Shown here: one piece after another, positions 18,019-27,097 of the stretch | Layout of the letters: each line of letters begins with the position of its first letter | Position numbering within the stretch: position 1 is the first letter of the stretch | Assembly (NCBI GenBank): GCA_900554565.1 | Contig: USHX01000002.1 | Coordinates: 1-64,000, forward strand | DNA from: an uncultured Clostridium sp. | GTDB taxonomy: Bacteria > Bacillota > Clostridia > TANB77 > CAG-508 | DNA length: 64,000 bases | Direction of reading: 5' to 3' | Position numbers and translations under genes: made by a program | The notes under the pieces: model-generated | The model's input: only the letters and a program-made list of their open reading frames with translations | Databases searched by the model: none | What the model was told of the DNA's origin: nothing

Positions 18019-20334
18019 GTGCCTAGAAAAAAATCAAATCAAAATACAGATATAAAAGAAAAATTGGAATATTTAGGACTTGACTTAAATAATATTCCAA
18101 AGGATTTAAGCAAATATAAACCATTAGATTTTAGGGTTCCTAAATTTTATGATGAAAAACAATATAGACAATATAAATATATACCAACAAAAAATATACA
18201 AATATTATTATCGCAAACCAATAGATTAGATGACATTGCTGAAAAATATAAAAAGGCAAAACCATTAGCTAGCTATTTAGATGGTGAAAGTGAAGAAAAT
18301 ATTTTAAATTATACAACATTTTTAAATATGCTAACAAAACTTAATATAAAAGAAATAGATGAAATAGAAGAAGAACAAAATAAACTAGCAAAAAAAATTC
18401 CATTCAAAGTAAAATATGAAAATAATTATTTATGGCAAATATATTATTCAGAAAATACAGACCAATATTTTATGCTAGTGCCTACAGAAGATACAGATTA
18501 CTCAACATTTTTTTATCTATTAAAAAAGCAAATAGAAAAAAAGAGAGCTTCAAAAATATTTGTCCCAATAAGAAATGCGGAATATAGTAGTGAATATTTA
18601 AAAAAATCAGAATTTGAAGATATAGAAAATTATTTATGGTTATTTACAAAGGATTGGCCTTTAATATATGAAGTATATGATAAAACAAACAAATTAAGTA
18701 TTCATATAGTGGGAGAAACAGAAGTATATCAAAAAGTAAAAAGCCCATATAAAATTAAACTAAAAGATAAAGAAGAGGCAAGTAGGTTCTATAAATTATT
18801 AAAAGCAATGTTTATATTACAAACTGAATTACCACACTATTTTAAATTTACAACAAACATTACTAAAAATGGTGAAATAGAATTTGACTTAGAAGGTAAA
18901 AAACTAGAATATGAAGATATTGCAGCATGGTTAACAGAGGAATACAATATAGGAGAAGACAAGCAAAAAGTTGCTGAAGAACTTATTAAAGAAAACAAAG
19001 AAAAACTAGAAAAACTAAAAATAGAAATAGCGGCACAAGAAATAGAATATTTAGCAAAAGAAAAACAAATATCTACATTTTTAGAATGCAAAAAAACATT
19101 TTTTGGAAAATTTAAATATTACTTTAAATACAGTAAGAAAAATAAAAAAAGCAAAATAAAGCAAGCTCCTGAAAATGTGAAAGATATTATTGAAAGCCAA
19201 GAAGATGAAAATCAAGAACTTCCAAAAAGAAAAAGAAAAAAATCAAATTATACAATTGAAGAGCTGATTGAATTATATAGAACAATAAATTTAAAAGAAA
19301 ACGAGCTTAAAAATATCCTAATGGATTTAAATAGTTTAAAATTAAAAAACAAAAATATGACTAAAAAAATAGAAAATGCAACAGCATTTATAGAAGAAAT
19401 AGACAATCATAAGAAAAGTATATTTGAATTTTGGAAGTACAGCAATAAAGATGAAATGGCTACATTACCAGAAGGAGAACAAGAAGAAGTAAATATAATA
19501 AAGAAAATAGAAAAAACATTTGACTATGAAGAAGATATAGAAAAGTTCGGAAAAACAATGGATAAAATGCAAAGAAAGTTGTTAAGCAAAGAAGAAACAG
19601 ATAGCACTTATATTACAACAACTGGATTGTTAGAATTGGTAAATAAAATAAAAATAAATGACTTTTTACCAAAAGACATTGAAACTGAATTAAAAGAAAT
19701 AAAAAAAGAAGCAACTCAAGAAAAAGCACTTCTTGAAAACGAAGAATTTGATATATTTGGTGGGTTAAGTCAAGACAACACAAAAGTATCAAAAATAAAA
19801 AATAAAAAACACAGAGAATTGCCAAAAGATAAGTTTAATATTTTAGAAATAGGAAAAAATACAAAACAAATTGGATTTAAATTATCATTAGAAAATGTTA
19901 TATCAAATGTAAAGAAAGCTTTAGGAAAAGTAGTTATACCTGAAAATTTACCAGTTTATAAAGCAATTGTAGATGATAAATTAGATGATAGAATGTTTAA
20001 TATATTTAATATAAATCCTGAAAATGAAATAGCAGAAGCAATAAAAAGAGAAGGAAGTAAAGTTAATTTCTATAAATTAAACTTGAAAGAAGGTTCAAAT
20101 GCTATAAGTTTTACTAATTGTATATTTTATGATAATCAAAATAAGACATTGCCAATTGGACAAGATTTATCAACTAAAATGCTAGTAGATGTTTCAAATT
20201 TAGTACTAAAATTAAAAAGCAAAAATACTTTTAAATTAGCAGAACTAGAAGATGAAAAGGATGATTTTTCTAAAATTAATGTTAAAACTGTTACTGTTTT
20301 TGAATTTGATGTTGATATAAAAAAACAGGATTAA
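18019..20334 (+). CDS. Large lysine/glutamate-rich protein of unknown function
   Basis: A 771-residue soluble protein starting with GTG, preceded by GGAAGGAGA. The N-terminal ~300 residues look globular (LWQIYYSENTDQYFMLVP); the middle (about 300-480) is long helical coiled coil with several basic patches (PKRKRKKSN); the C-terminal ~150 residues are globular again. No membrane segment, no recognisable motif. It sits 16 bp after the deacetylase gene and is followed by a near-perfect palindrome, so the two genes are likely one transcript. I cannot assign a function. Confidence 0.7.
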   Translation: MPRKKSNQNTDIKEKLEYLGLDLNNIPKDLSKYKPLDFRVPKFYDEKQYRQYKYIPTKNIQILLSQTNRLDDIAEKYKKAKPLASYLDGESEENILNYTTFLNMLTKLNIKEIDEIEEEQNKLAKKIPFKVKYENNYLWQIYYSENTDQYFMLVPTEDTDYSTFFYLLKKQIEKKRASKIFVPIRNAEYSSEYLKKSEFEDIENYLWLFTKDWPLIYEVYDKTNKLSIHIVGETEVYQKVKSPYKIKLKDKEEASRFYKLLKAMFILQTELPHYFKFTTNITKNGEIEFDLEGKKLEYEDIAAWLTEEYNIGEDKQKVAEELIKENKEKLEKLKIEIAAQEIEYLAKEKQISTFLECKKTFFGKFKYYFKYSKKNKKSKIKQAPENVKDIIESQEDENQELPKRKRKKSNYTIEELIELYRTINLKENELKNILMDLNSLKLKNKNMTKKIENATAFIEEIDNHKKSIFEFWKYSNKDEMATLPEGEQEEVNIIKKIEKTFDYEEDIEKFGKTMDKMQRKLLSKEETDSTYITTTGLLELVNKIKINDFLPKDIETELKEIKKEATQEKALLENEEFDIFGGLSQDNTKVSKIKNKKHRELPKDKFNILEIGKNTKQIGFKLSLENVISNVKKALGKVVIPENLPVYKAIVDDKLDDRMFNIFNINPENEIAEAIKREGSKVNFYKLNLKEGSNAISFTNCIFYDNQNKTLPIGQDLSTKMLVDVSNLVLKLKSKNTFKLAELEDEKDDFSKINVKTVTVFEFDVDIKKQD

Positions 20335-20346
20335 TAGTAGACAAAA

Positions 20347-20382
20347 TATAAAATATGTGCTAATATGTATTAGTACATATTT
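20347..20382. repeat. 36-nt near-perfect palindrome upstream of tRNA-Leu
   Basis: Left half TAAAATATGTGCTAATAT and right half GTATTAGTACATATTTTA pair at 16 of 18 positions with essentially no loop. It lies between the end of the 771-residue gene and tRNA-Leu (6 bp away). It could terminate the upstream transcript or bind a dimeric regulator. Confidence 0.6.
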
Positions 20383-20387
20383 TATAT

Positions 20388-20470
20388 GCCGATGTGGCGG
20401 AATTGGTAGACGCACTGGATTCAAAATCCAGCGGGAAACCATGTGGGTTCGAGTCCCACCATCGGTACCA
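20388..20470 (+). tRNA. tRNA-Leu (anticodon CAA)
   Basis: A class II tRNA with long variable arm (AGCGGGAAACCATGT region). Acceptor GCCGATG/CATCGGT, anticodon stem CTGGA/TCCAG, loop TTCAAAA giving anticodon CAA, which reads UUG. CCA is encoded at 20468-20470. Confidence 0.95.
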
Positions 20471-20475
20471 TTAAG

Positions 20476-20522
20476 TGAAACTTTATAAGTATTGAAATAT
20501 CAATATTTTATAAGGTTTTTAT
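20476..20522 (+). terminator. Terminator of tRNA-Leu
   Basis: Imperfect arms AAACTTTATAAGTATTG and CAATATTTTATAAGGTTT with a short loop, followed by TTTATT. Confidence 0.65.
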
Positions 20523-20611
20523 TATTTGAATTAATGCAAAACTAACGCAATAGATTTTTTATTTGACTGAATAAAATTTCAATAAAAAAGCATACTATTA
20601 TCGGTGATAGT

Positions 20612-20797
20612 ATGATAGATAATTATAGAAAAAGTAAGAAAAAATTCAAAGAATATATAAAGAAAAATCCAGACTGTACAAAAGAAGAATGGGATAAATA
20701 TGCGCAAGATAATAGACTATTTAGTAGCACTACATTGGCATTTCATAAGAATGCACATAACTTTGAAGAATTAAAGAATAAAATGAAAAGATTTTAG
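20612..20797 (+). CDS. Small basic protein of unknown function
   Basis: A 61-residue Lys-rich protein (MIDNYRKSKKKFKEYI...; CTKEEWDKYAQDN). GGTGAT eight bases upstream serves as ribosome site. That site lies within an inverted repeat (CATACTAT ... ATAGTATG, 20589-20614) that would pair with the start codon in the mRNA and could limit translation. No domain recognised; length and isolation make the call moderate. Confidence 0.5.
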   Translation: MIDNYRKSKKKFKEYIKKNPDCTKEEWDKYAQDNRLFSSTTLAFHKNAHNFEELKNKMKRF

Positions 20798-20875
20798 TAC
20801 AGTGAAGTTGGATGTAAAAGCAAAATAGATAGATAAAAATGATATTGGTAGAATTAGAATAGTTAGGGGAAATAT

Positions 20876-22309
20876 ATGAAAATAGGAATAGATATAGATA
20901 ATGTTATTTCAAACTTTAATGAACAATTATTAGAAGAATATAAAAAACATGATAAAGAGCTAAGAAACACAGGAATTATAAATGAAAAAGCAGAGTATAT
21001 AAGAAAGAATATGTTTGATTGGACAGATGATGAAGAAAAAGAATTTTATAATAACAACATAGAAAAAATTGTCAAAAATCTAAAGGTAATAGATGGAGCA
21101 AAAGAATATATAGAAAAATTGAAAAATGATGGACATAAGATTTATATTATAACAGGAAGAGACAATGGAGAATATACGGATCCATATAATATGACAAAAG
21201 AATGGCTAGAAAAATCGGGAATTTATTATGATAAATTAATTTTAACAAATGCATATAAAAATCAGGAAAATGGAAAAACGAAAAAATGCTTAGAAAATGA
21301 TATAGATATCATGATAGACGATTCGGTACATATTTGCCAAGATTGCATAGAAAACAGTATAACTACACTTTTAATGGACACTCCATATAACAAAAATGTA
21401 GATATTCAAAGAGTTTATAATTGGAAAGAAATATATGATTTTGTTAATGAATATAAAAAAGAGAAAGTAAATGTTATATTAGATACAGATACCTATAATG
21501 AATGTGATGACCAATTTGCACTTGCATACATGATAAAATCACAAGATGTGTTTAATATAGAAGCAATAACAGTAGCACCATATTCAAATAAAGAAAAAAA
21601 TGTAACTGTTGCAGAAGGGCAAAAATTAAGTTATAACGAAATAATAAAAATATGCAAATGGACAAACTTTAATACTGAAAATAAAGTTTTTAAGGGTTCA
21701 AGAGATTATATCTCAAATGGTTATAATGAAAATAGTGAAGCGGTTAATAAAATAATAGAGATAGCTTTAAAGAATGAAAAAACATATATTATGGCAATAG
21801 GAGCACTTACTAATGTTGCACTAGCAATAAAAAAAGAACCTAAAATAATAGAAAAATTAGAAATTGTATGGCTAGGTGGACACAGTTTATTACAGAATAA
21901 TAATGAAGAATTTAATTTTATGCAAGATGTAGAAGCAGTTAGAATAGTTTTTAAATCAAAAGTAAAACTAACAGTAATACCTTGTAAAAATGTAGCTTCT
22001 AATTTGAGAACATCTATATATGAATTGCAATATCACTTGAAAGATAAAAATGATTTATGCAGTTATTTGATAGAAAGATTCCATGATGATGGATATCATG
22101 GAGTAAAGAATAGGAGAGTAATATGGGATATAGCAGCAGTAGCCTACATGATAAATAGAAATTGGTTTACTGGTACCGAAATTAGTTGTCCAAAAATAGA
22201 AGAAAATACATCATATGAGTTGACAACAAATAGACATAAAATCATGATGATAAATTACATTGAAGTAAATAAGGTATATGAGGATTTGTTTGAAAAGTTG
22301 AAAAAATAG
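20876..22309 (+). CDS. Fusion: HAD-type 5'-nucleotidase plus nucleoside hydrolase
   Basis: A 477-residue two-domain enzyme. Residues 1-190 form a HAD fold like 5'(3')-deoxyribonucleotidases: DIDNVI (motif I, Asp5-Asp7 region), YIITGRDN (motif II) and DIMIDDSV (motif IV). Residues about 195-475 match the inosine-uridine-preferring nucleoside hydrolase family: VILDTDTYNECDDQFALAY (Ca2+-binding Asp cluster, slightly divergent), GALTNVALAI, and a late WDIAAVAY in place of the usual HDP. The combination would convert a nucleotide to nucleoside and then to base and sugar. GGGGAAATAT precedes the ATG. A terminator follows at once. Confidence 0.82.
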   Translation: MKIGIDIDNVISNFNEQLLEEYKKHDKELRNTGIINEKAEYIRKNMFDWTDDEEKEFYNNNIEKIVKNLKVIDGAKEYIEKLKNDGHKIYIITGRDNGEYTDPYNMTKEWLEKSGIYYDKLILTNAYKNQENGKTKKCLENDIDIMIDDSVHICQDCIENSITTLLMDTPYNKNVDIQRVYNWKEIYDFVNEYKKEKVNVILDTDTYNECDDQFALAYMIKSQDVFNIEAITVAPYSNKEKNVTVAEGQKLSYNEIIKICKWTNFNTENKVFKGSRDYISNGYNENSEAVNKIIEIALKNEKTYIMAIGALTNVALAIKKEPKIIEKLEIVWLGGHSLLQNNNEEFNFMQDVEAVRIVFKSKVKLTVIPCKNVASNLRTSIYELQYHLKDKNDLCSYLIERFHDDGYHGVKNRRVIWDIAAVAYMINRNWFTGTEISCPKIEENTSYELTTNRHKIMMINYIEVNKVYEDLFEKLKK

Positions 22310-22311
22310 TT

Positions 22312-22347
22312 AAAAAGAACATTGGATATAATTCAATGTTCTTTTTG
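22312..22347. terminator. Bidirectional terminator
   Basis: Perfect arms AAAAAGAACATTG / CAATGTTCTTTTT around a 9-nt loop. It serves the fusion gene (plus) and the convergent unknown gene ending at 22351 (minus). Confidence 0.85.
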
Positions 22348-22350
22348 ATG

Positions 22351-23043
22351 CTATTTAATGTTCCTACAAAGCGAAATAGCTCTTTCTGCTGCACCTTCGC
22401 CATTAACTTTGTTATAAAGAGATGTATTAATAACAGAGTTAGAAAGATTAATTTTTATTACGCGACCTTTTAAATAATCAAATACGGTTTGGTTATTTAG
22501 TAACTCTTTAGCTTCTTTAATACTTAGAGGCTCAGGAGTAAATTCTTTATACCCAAGCCCGTGTGGATGAGAGCGATTGTAAAGACTGGCTAGTACTTCA
22601 GCCTTGTCCTTATTTGAAATATCCACCAAATTATCATCCAAAGTGGTTACTCCATATGTTTTAGCATTTTCTTCGATTTTATCAATTGGCTTTTCGAAAA
22701 CATTTTCGAATGATTTTCTAAAAGCATCTGAAAACTCTATATCTGCAATTTTATCTATTACTAATGGAAAGTAACGCAAATATATCATTATTCTTGAAGC
22801 TTCATCTGCTAATCTATACGGAATGTTTTTGCCAACGAATAATTCATCTAATACATCTTCCAATAACAATATAAGTTGTACTGGAGTTATAGAAGAACTT
22901 ACAGATTCAGATAAATATCCACACAAGTCTTCAGATATCTCGTAAGGTACATTTTTAATTTTTGAAGCTTCTTTAAATTTATCAGAAGCGTTATTTAATA
23001 TAGGAACATTTCCTAATATAATTTTTTTACTACTGTCATTCAT
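22351..23043 (-). CDS. Unknown protein, paralogue A
   Basis: A 230-residue soluble protein with no recognised domain. The C-terminal half (DNLVDISNKDKAEVLASLYN, then SIKEAKELL..YLKGRVIKINLSN..GEGAAERAISLCRNIK) is closely repeated in the neighbouring gene at 23252-23920; the N-terminal half is more divergent but also related. AGGAAGGGTGG is upstream of the ATG. It has its own promoter sharing a 17-bp block with the paralogue. The C-terminal region reminds me of small proteins seen in phage-like or accessory loci, but I cannot name the family. Confidence 0.75.
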   Translation of the reverse strand: MNDSSKKIILGNVPILNNASDKFKEASKIKNVPYEISEDLCGYLSESVSSSITPVQLILLLEDVLDELFVGKNIPYRLADEASRIMIYLRYFPLVIDKIADIEFSDAFRKSFENVFEKPIDKIEENAKTYGVTTLDDNLVDISNKDKAEVLASLYNRSHPHGLGYKEFTPEPLSIKEAKELLNNQTVFDYLKGRVIKINLSNSVINTSLYNKVNGEGAAERAISLCRNIK

Positions 23044-23141
23044 TTTTGTCCACCCTTCCTGTAAAAAAATTTATACTATTTTAGCATTAACTAACAATAA
23101 ATAATTATACTTATTGCTAAATATAAAGCTATAACACTATT

Positions 23142-23182
23142 ATTATACCAAAAATGGGGCTAGAAGTCAATTTATGTAAATT
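23142..23182 (-). promoter_or_regulatory. Promoter of paralogue A with shared upstream element
   Basis: Minus strand: TTGACT (23170-23165), 17-bp spacer, TATAAT (23147-23142). Immediately upstream of the -35 is ATTTACATAA, part of a 17-bp block (GTCAATTTATGTAAATT on the plus strand, 23166-23182) repeated exactly before paralogue B. Confidence 0.75.
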
Positions 23183-23215
23183 ACATCAGAAATTGCAATA
23201 TTTTGAGCCAAAAGT

Positions 23216-23246
23216 AAAAAAGCATCGCAATTATGCAATGCCTTAA
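23216..23246 (-). terminator. Terminator of paralogue B
   Basis: On the minus strand GCATTGC and GCGATGC pair around ATAATT and are followed by a T run. It sits just past the stop codon of the 23252-23920 gene. Confidence 0.7.
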
Positions 23247-23251
23247 AACTA

Positions 23252-23920
23252 TTACTTAATGTTCCTACAAAGTGAGATGGCCTTTTCGGCAGCACCTACA
23301 CCATTATTTTCATTATAATTAGTGACATCAATAACATTATTAGATAAATCAACTTGAATTAGGTGCCCAGGTAAATATCCAAAATAAGTGAAGTTTTCCA
23401 ACAATTTTTTAGCTTCTTTTATATCCATAGGTTTAGGATCATAATGTGAAAAGCAAAGACCTTTTGAATTTGCATTGTTGTAAAGGCTGGCTAAGACTTC
23501 GGCCTTATTTTTATTTGAAATGTTTACTAAATTATTACCTAAGGTTAATACTCCATAATCTTTGTTTTTGTTATTTGTGTTCTTAACTTTTCCAAAACGC
23601 TTGCAAAAAAGTTCTTCAAACTTATTTGAAAAATCTTTATTAGCAATTTCTCTTATTACTACAGAAAAACAAGTTATGTGCTGCATAATTTCGTAAAATT
23701 CATAAGAAAGTTTAAAATCAGCAATACCGAAACAAATGTCATCCAAAGCTCTAATTACTAATTGATATAACTGTGCTGGTGTTAAATTCTCATCTGCAAG
23801 TTCAGATATATAAACACAAAAATCTGCAATTTCCTTTGGGATATTATCTGATTCCTTACTAGCTTTTCTCAAAAGTTCGGGAACATTTTCTAGAAAAATT
23901 TCTTTACTACTGCTTTGCAT
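23252..23920 (-). CDS. Unknown protein, paralogue B
   Basis: A 222-residue protein related along its length to the 22351-23043 product: it shares DKAEVLASLYN / NKAEVLASLYN, IKEAK(E/K)LL, Y-L-(K/P)G-(R/H)-(V/L)-I, and the terminal GAAE(R/K)AISLCRNIK. AGGAAAGGTGG precedes the ATG. Tandem duplication followed by divergence of the N-terminal half is the simplest history; conservation of both promoters and both C-termini suggests that both are used. No function assigned. Confidence 0.75.
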   Translation of the reverse strand: MQSSSKEIFLENVPELLRKASKESDNIPKEIADFCVYISELADENLTPAQLYQLVIRALDDICFGIADFKLSYEFYEIMQHITCFSVVIREIANKDFSNKFEELFCKRFGKVKNTNNKNKDYGVLTLGNNLVNISNKNKAEVLASLYNNANSKGLCFSHYDPKPMDIKEAKKLLENFTYFGYLPGHLIQVDLSNNVIDVTNYNENNGVGAAEKAISLCRNIK

Positions 23921-24020
23921 ATATTGAGTCCACCTTTCCTGTAAAAAAATTTCTATTTATTAAGTCTATACTGGCAATAGATAGTTATCTTATTGCAAAC
24001 AATATGGAAATAACGAAACT

Positions 24021-24061
24021 ATTATAGCAAAAATATTATTTAAAGTCAATTTATGTAAATT
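24021..24061 (-). promoter_or_regulatory. Promoter of paralogue B with shared upstream element
   Basis: Minus strand: TTGACT (24049-24044), 17-bp spacer, TATAAT (24026-24021). The 17-bp block at 24045-24061 is identical to that at 23166-23182. Confidence 0.75.
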
Positions 24062-24129
24062 GTAGCAAGAAAAATCTTTTATGTTGACAACAGGGCACAA
24101 AAAATATATACTAGAAAAGGTGATTAAAT

Positions 24130-25077
24130 TTGAGCAAATTAGAAAAATATATAGAAGAAGTAAAAAGAAAAACAGAAGGATATTCAGATATTGAAAAATT
24201 ACGATATGTATATTTAGATTTAGGAAAAAGATTTGCATTTGACCTAAATTTTTCATTTGGAAATAGTAGAAGGAAGAAAGAAATATATGATCATAGTGGA
24301 TTTCAAGAAGAACTTGAAAAAAGTATGGAAAATAATACAATAATATGTAAATCAATATCATATATATATGAACACATAGTAAAACAATTAGGAATAAAAG
24401 CTGAATCAATTATAGCACCAGAAGACTATAGTAAATATCCACACATGTACAATATTATAACTACCAAAGAAGACCAAAAATATAAATTTGATTTACAAGA
24501 AGATATGAGATATATAAAAGCAAATATGAGAACAAAGCACTTTGGGAAAGCAATTGATGAAGAACAAGATTTAGTAACAAGAAAAGAACTAGAAAATATA
24601 GACAGAAAATTACAATATATAAATAAAGACCAGTATTATACAGATGAATACTTAGAATTAATAAAACTAAACATGCAAATGTTTGAAAATTTAGAAGAAA
24701 AGGCAGAATTTGTTTTCAATAATTTAGATGTATATGTCAATAAGAATATGAAATATGCGGATAGAAGATGGAGAATGGAAGATATAATAGGAACAGATTA
24801 TCAAGAAGGATTAATATTTTCAAAAGAAGATAAGAAAAAAATAAATATTGTAGATTGTTACAAAAAAATTAATAGCGAAAAGAAATATAAACTAGGAATA
24901 ACTGTAGCCAAAAAGAATGGCATAGATGTATACATGTTTTCAGAAGAAATGAATTCTTTTAAAAAACTAACATTAGAGCAATTTGCAGAACAAGTAGAAA
25001 ATGGATTAGTAAATATACAAGGAATACAGGGACTAAAAGCAATTTTAAGAAATCGAAAAGAAGAAAAGGAAAAATAG
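24130..25077 (+). CDS. Transglutaminase-like cysteine-protease-fold protein
   Basis: A 315-residue protein, TTG start with AAAGGTGAT upstream. A transglutaminase-like triad can be read as Cys in TIICKSISYIYEHI (near 77), His in YPHMYNII (near 106) and Asp in KFDLQED (near 121), spaced as in that fold. The rest is charged and helical. No signal peptide, so it probably acts inside the cell. It lies 25 bp before a transporter gene. Substrate unknown; assignment rests on the triad spacing. Confidence 0.55.
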   Translation: MSKLEKYIEEVKRKTEGYSDIEKLRYVYLDLGKRFAFDLNFSFGNSRRKKEIYDHSGFQEELEKSMENNTIICKSISYIYEHIVKQLGIKAESIIAPEDYSKYPHMYNIITTKEDQKYKFDLQEDMRYIKANMRTKHFGKAIDEEQDLVTRKELENIDRKLQYINKDQYYTDEYLELIKLNMQMFENLEEKAEFVFNNLDVYVNKNMKYADRRWRMEDIIGTDYQEGLIFSKEDKKKINIVDCYKKINSEKKYKLGITVAKKNGIDVYMFSEEMNSFKKLTLEQFAEQVENGLVNIQGIQGLKAILRNRKEEKEK

Positions 25078-25102
25078 AATATAGAAAGATAAGGACAAAC
25101 AA

Positions 25103-26302
25103 ATGGAACAAAAAATAAAAAAATTTAAAAAAGTATTCCCATGGTATGTAGGATTATCAGGAGATTTATTGTTCTGGGGAGCAATAGACACACTATTTTT
25201 AACAACAGTGAAAGGTCTAGAGGCATCACAAATAGTATCACTAAGTACAGTATCCTTAATGATTTGTATGATAATGCAATTACCATTATTAAAATTAATA
25301 AAAAAAATTGGAAACACAAATTCAGTAAGAGTAGGAGCTTTAATGTTCTTAATAGCTAGTGCATTGTTAACTTTAGGAGAAAAATATATAGTTATAATGT
25401 TAGGACAAATTCTTTATGAGTTGGCATTTACATTTAGAAACATGGCAAATGCAATATTGAAAAACAATTTGGAATTGCAAAATGAAGCAAGTGAATATAT
25501 AAAAATAAAGACAAGAGCAAATACTGTATATGCAGTAGCAACAATGATAGTTTCACTTATTGTTAGTACAATGTTTAACATGAATAATTATTTACCAATG
25601 TTCGGATGCATGTCAGTTTGTTTTATATGCTTTATTTTAGCTTTTGGTATTGTTGATTATTCTAATAATAAAAGCATTACAGAAAATAGAAAAAAGGAAA
25701 AGATACAATACGGTAAAATAATTTTATTGCTAATTATAATATATGGTTTATTTTATACAATAGTAAATCAGGGGCAATCAAATGGAAAATTATTTATACA
25801 GCAACAGTTACTTTTAAATTATGATGTAGCTAAGACCGCTACTGTAATTGGAATTATAGTATTTGTTTCACGTATAGTAAGAGTTATCTCAAATATGAGC
25901 TTTAGTAAGATATATGAAAAATACCAAACAAAAATGGGAATGATTTTTCCCATAATGCTTAGTATAGCTATATTGCATATGATTTTGGGCTCAATAATTG
26001 AAAATAATTTAACTTTCAAATTTATTATAATGAGTATTGGATATATAATTATTGTATTTATTAGAGATCCATTTGAAGTATATATGCAAGATTTAGCATT
26101 GAAAAATGTAGGACAGGACAAACAACAAACTTTATTAACAATAATGGAATTAGCTAGTAAAATTGGAAGAGCAATAATAGGAGTAAGTTTTTCAATAATT
26201 TTATTAAAAGAACCCATGATAAGCATAATAATAATTTTATTAATATTATCAATAGCAGAAATACTAATGAGTATAAAATTATATAAAATGGTAAATGAAT
26301 AA
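25103..26302 (+). CDS. Major-facilitator-like membrane transporter
   Basis: A 399-residue protein with about 12 hydrophobic segments spread evenly over its length and a short charged central loop (NRKKEKIQYGK, near 200), the layout of a major facilitator transporter. TLGEKYIVIMLGQILYELAF and LVSTMFNMNNYLPMFG are typical transport-helix stretches, but I see no substrate-specific motif. RBS AAGGAC precedes the ATG. It follows the transglutaminase-like gene and precedes tcdA with 35 bp gaps. Confidence 0.68.
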   Translation: MEQKIKKFKKVFPWYVGLSGDLLFWGAIDTLFLTTVKGLEASQIVSLSTVSLMICMIMQLPLLKLIKKIGNTNSVRVGALMFLIASALLTLGEKYIVIMLGQILYELAFTFRNMANAILKNNLELQNEASEYIKIKTRANTVYAVATMIVSLIVSTMFNMNNYLPMFGCMSVCFICFILAFGIVDYSNNKSITENRKKEKIQYGKIILLLIIIYGLFYTIVNQGQSNGKLFIQQQLLLNYDVAKTATVIGIIVFVSRIVRVISNMSFSKIYEKYQTKMGMIFPIMLSIAILHMILGSIIENNLTFKFIIMSIGYIIIVFIRDPFEVYMQDLALKNVGQDKQQTLLTIMELASKIGRAIIGVSFSIILLKEPMISIIIILLILSIAEILMSIKLYKMVNE

Positions 26303-26337
26303 AAAACAAAAAAATTGGAAGAATAGGAGAAAGGAAT

Positions 26338-27093
26338 ATGTTAAATCAATTTTCAAGAACAGAATTATTAATAGGAAAAGAAAAAATAGAAAAATTAAAT
26401 AACGCAAAAGTAGCAATATTTGGGTTAGGTGGAGTAGGTTCCTTTGTTATGGAAGGATTAGTAAGAGCAGGTGTTGAAAATTTTGTTTTAATAGATGATG
26501 ACAAAATTTGTTTAACAAATTTAAACAGGCAAATAATTGCAACAAGAAAAACAATAGGAAAATATAAAGTAGATGTGGCAAAAGAAAGAATATTAGAAAT
26601 AAATCCAAATGCAAAAGTAGAAACATTCCAAGAATTTTATATGCCAGACACAAAAACAGAAATATTAACAAAAGACTTAGATTATGTTGTAGACTGTATA
26701 GATACTGTAACTGCAAAAATATCTTTAGTTACAAAATGTGAGGAGTTAGGAATTCCAATAATATCTGCAATGGGAACAGGAAATAAATTAGATCCATCAA
26801 GATTTGAAATAACAGATATATACAAAACAAGCGTATGTCCATTAGCAAAGGTAATGAGAAAAGAATTACGAAAAAGAAATGTAAAAAAATTGAAAGTAAT
26901 TTATTCAAAAGAAGAACCAATAATACCAGATGAATACAGTCAAAGTAGCTGTAAAACAAATTGTATATGCCCTCCAGGAACTAAAAGAAAATGTGCAATA
27001 AAAAATCAAGTTCCAGGAAGCATATCATTTGTTCCATCAGTTGCAGGACTGATGATTACCGGAGAAATAGTGAAAGATATTGCTAAAATATAA
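26338..27093 (+). CDS. tcdA: tRNA threonylcarbamoyladenosine dehydratase (ThiF/E1-like)
   Basis: A 251-residue E1-like enzyme of the TcdA/CsdL family, which uses ATP to cyclise t6A37 in tRNA. The N-terminus MLNQFSRTELLIG, the nucleotide loop VAIFGLGGVGSFVMEGLVRAG (about 25-45), DDDKICLTNLNRQ (about 56-68) and DCIDTVTAKISL (about 119) are diagnostic. A run of C-terminal cysteines (SSCKTNCICPPGTKRKC) is present. AGGAGAAAGG precedes the ATG. The next gene has its own promoter. Confidence 0.9.
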   Translation: MLNQFSRTELLIGKEKIEKLNNAKVAIFGLGGVGSFVMEGLVRAGVENFVLIDDDKICLTNLNRQIIATRKTIGKYKVDVAKERILEINPNAKVETFQEFYMPDTKTEILTKDLDYVVDCIDTVTAKISLVTKCEELGIPIISAMGTGNKLDPSRFEITDIYKTSVCPLAKVMRKELRKRNVKKLKVIYSKEEPIIPDEYSQSSCKTNCICPPGTKRKCAIKNQVPGSISFVPSVAGLMITGEIVKDIAKI

Positions 27094-27097
27094 ACTT

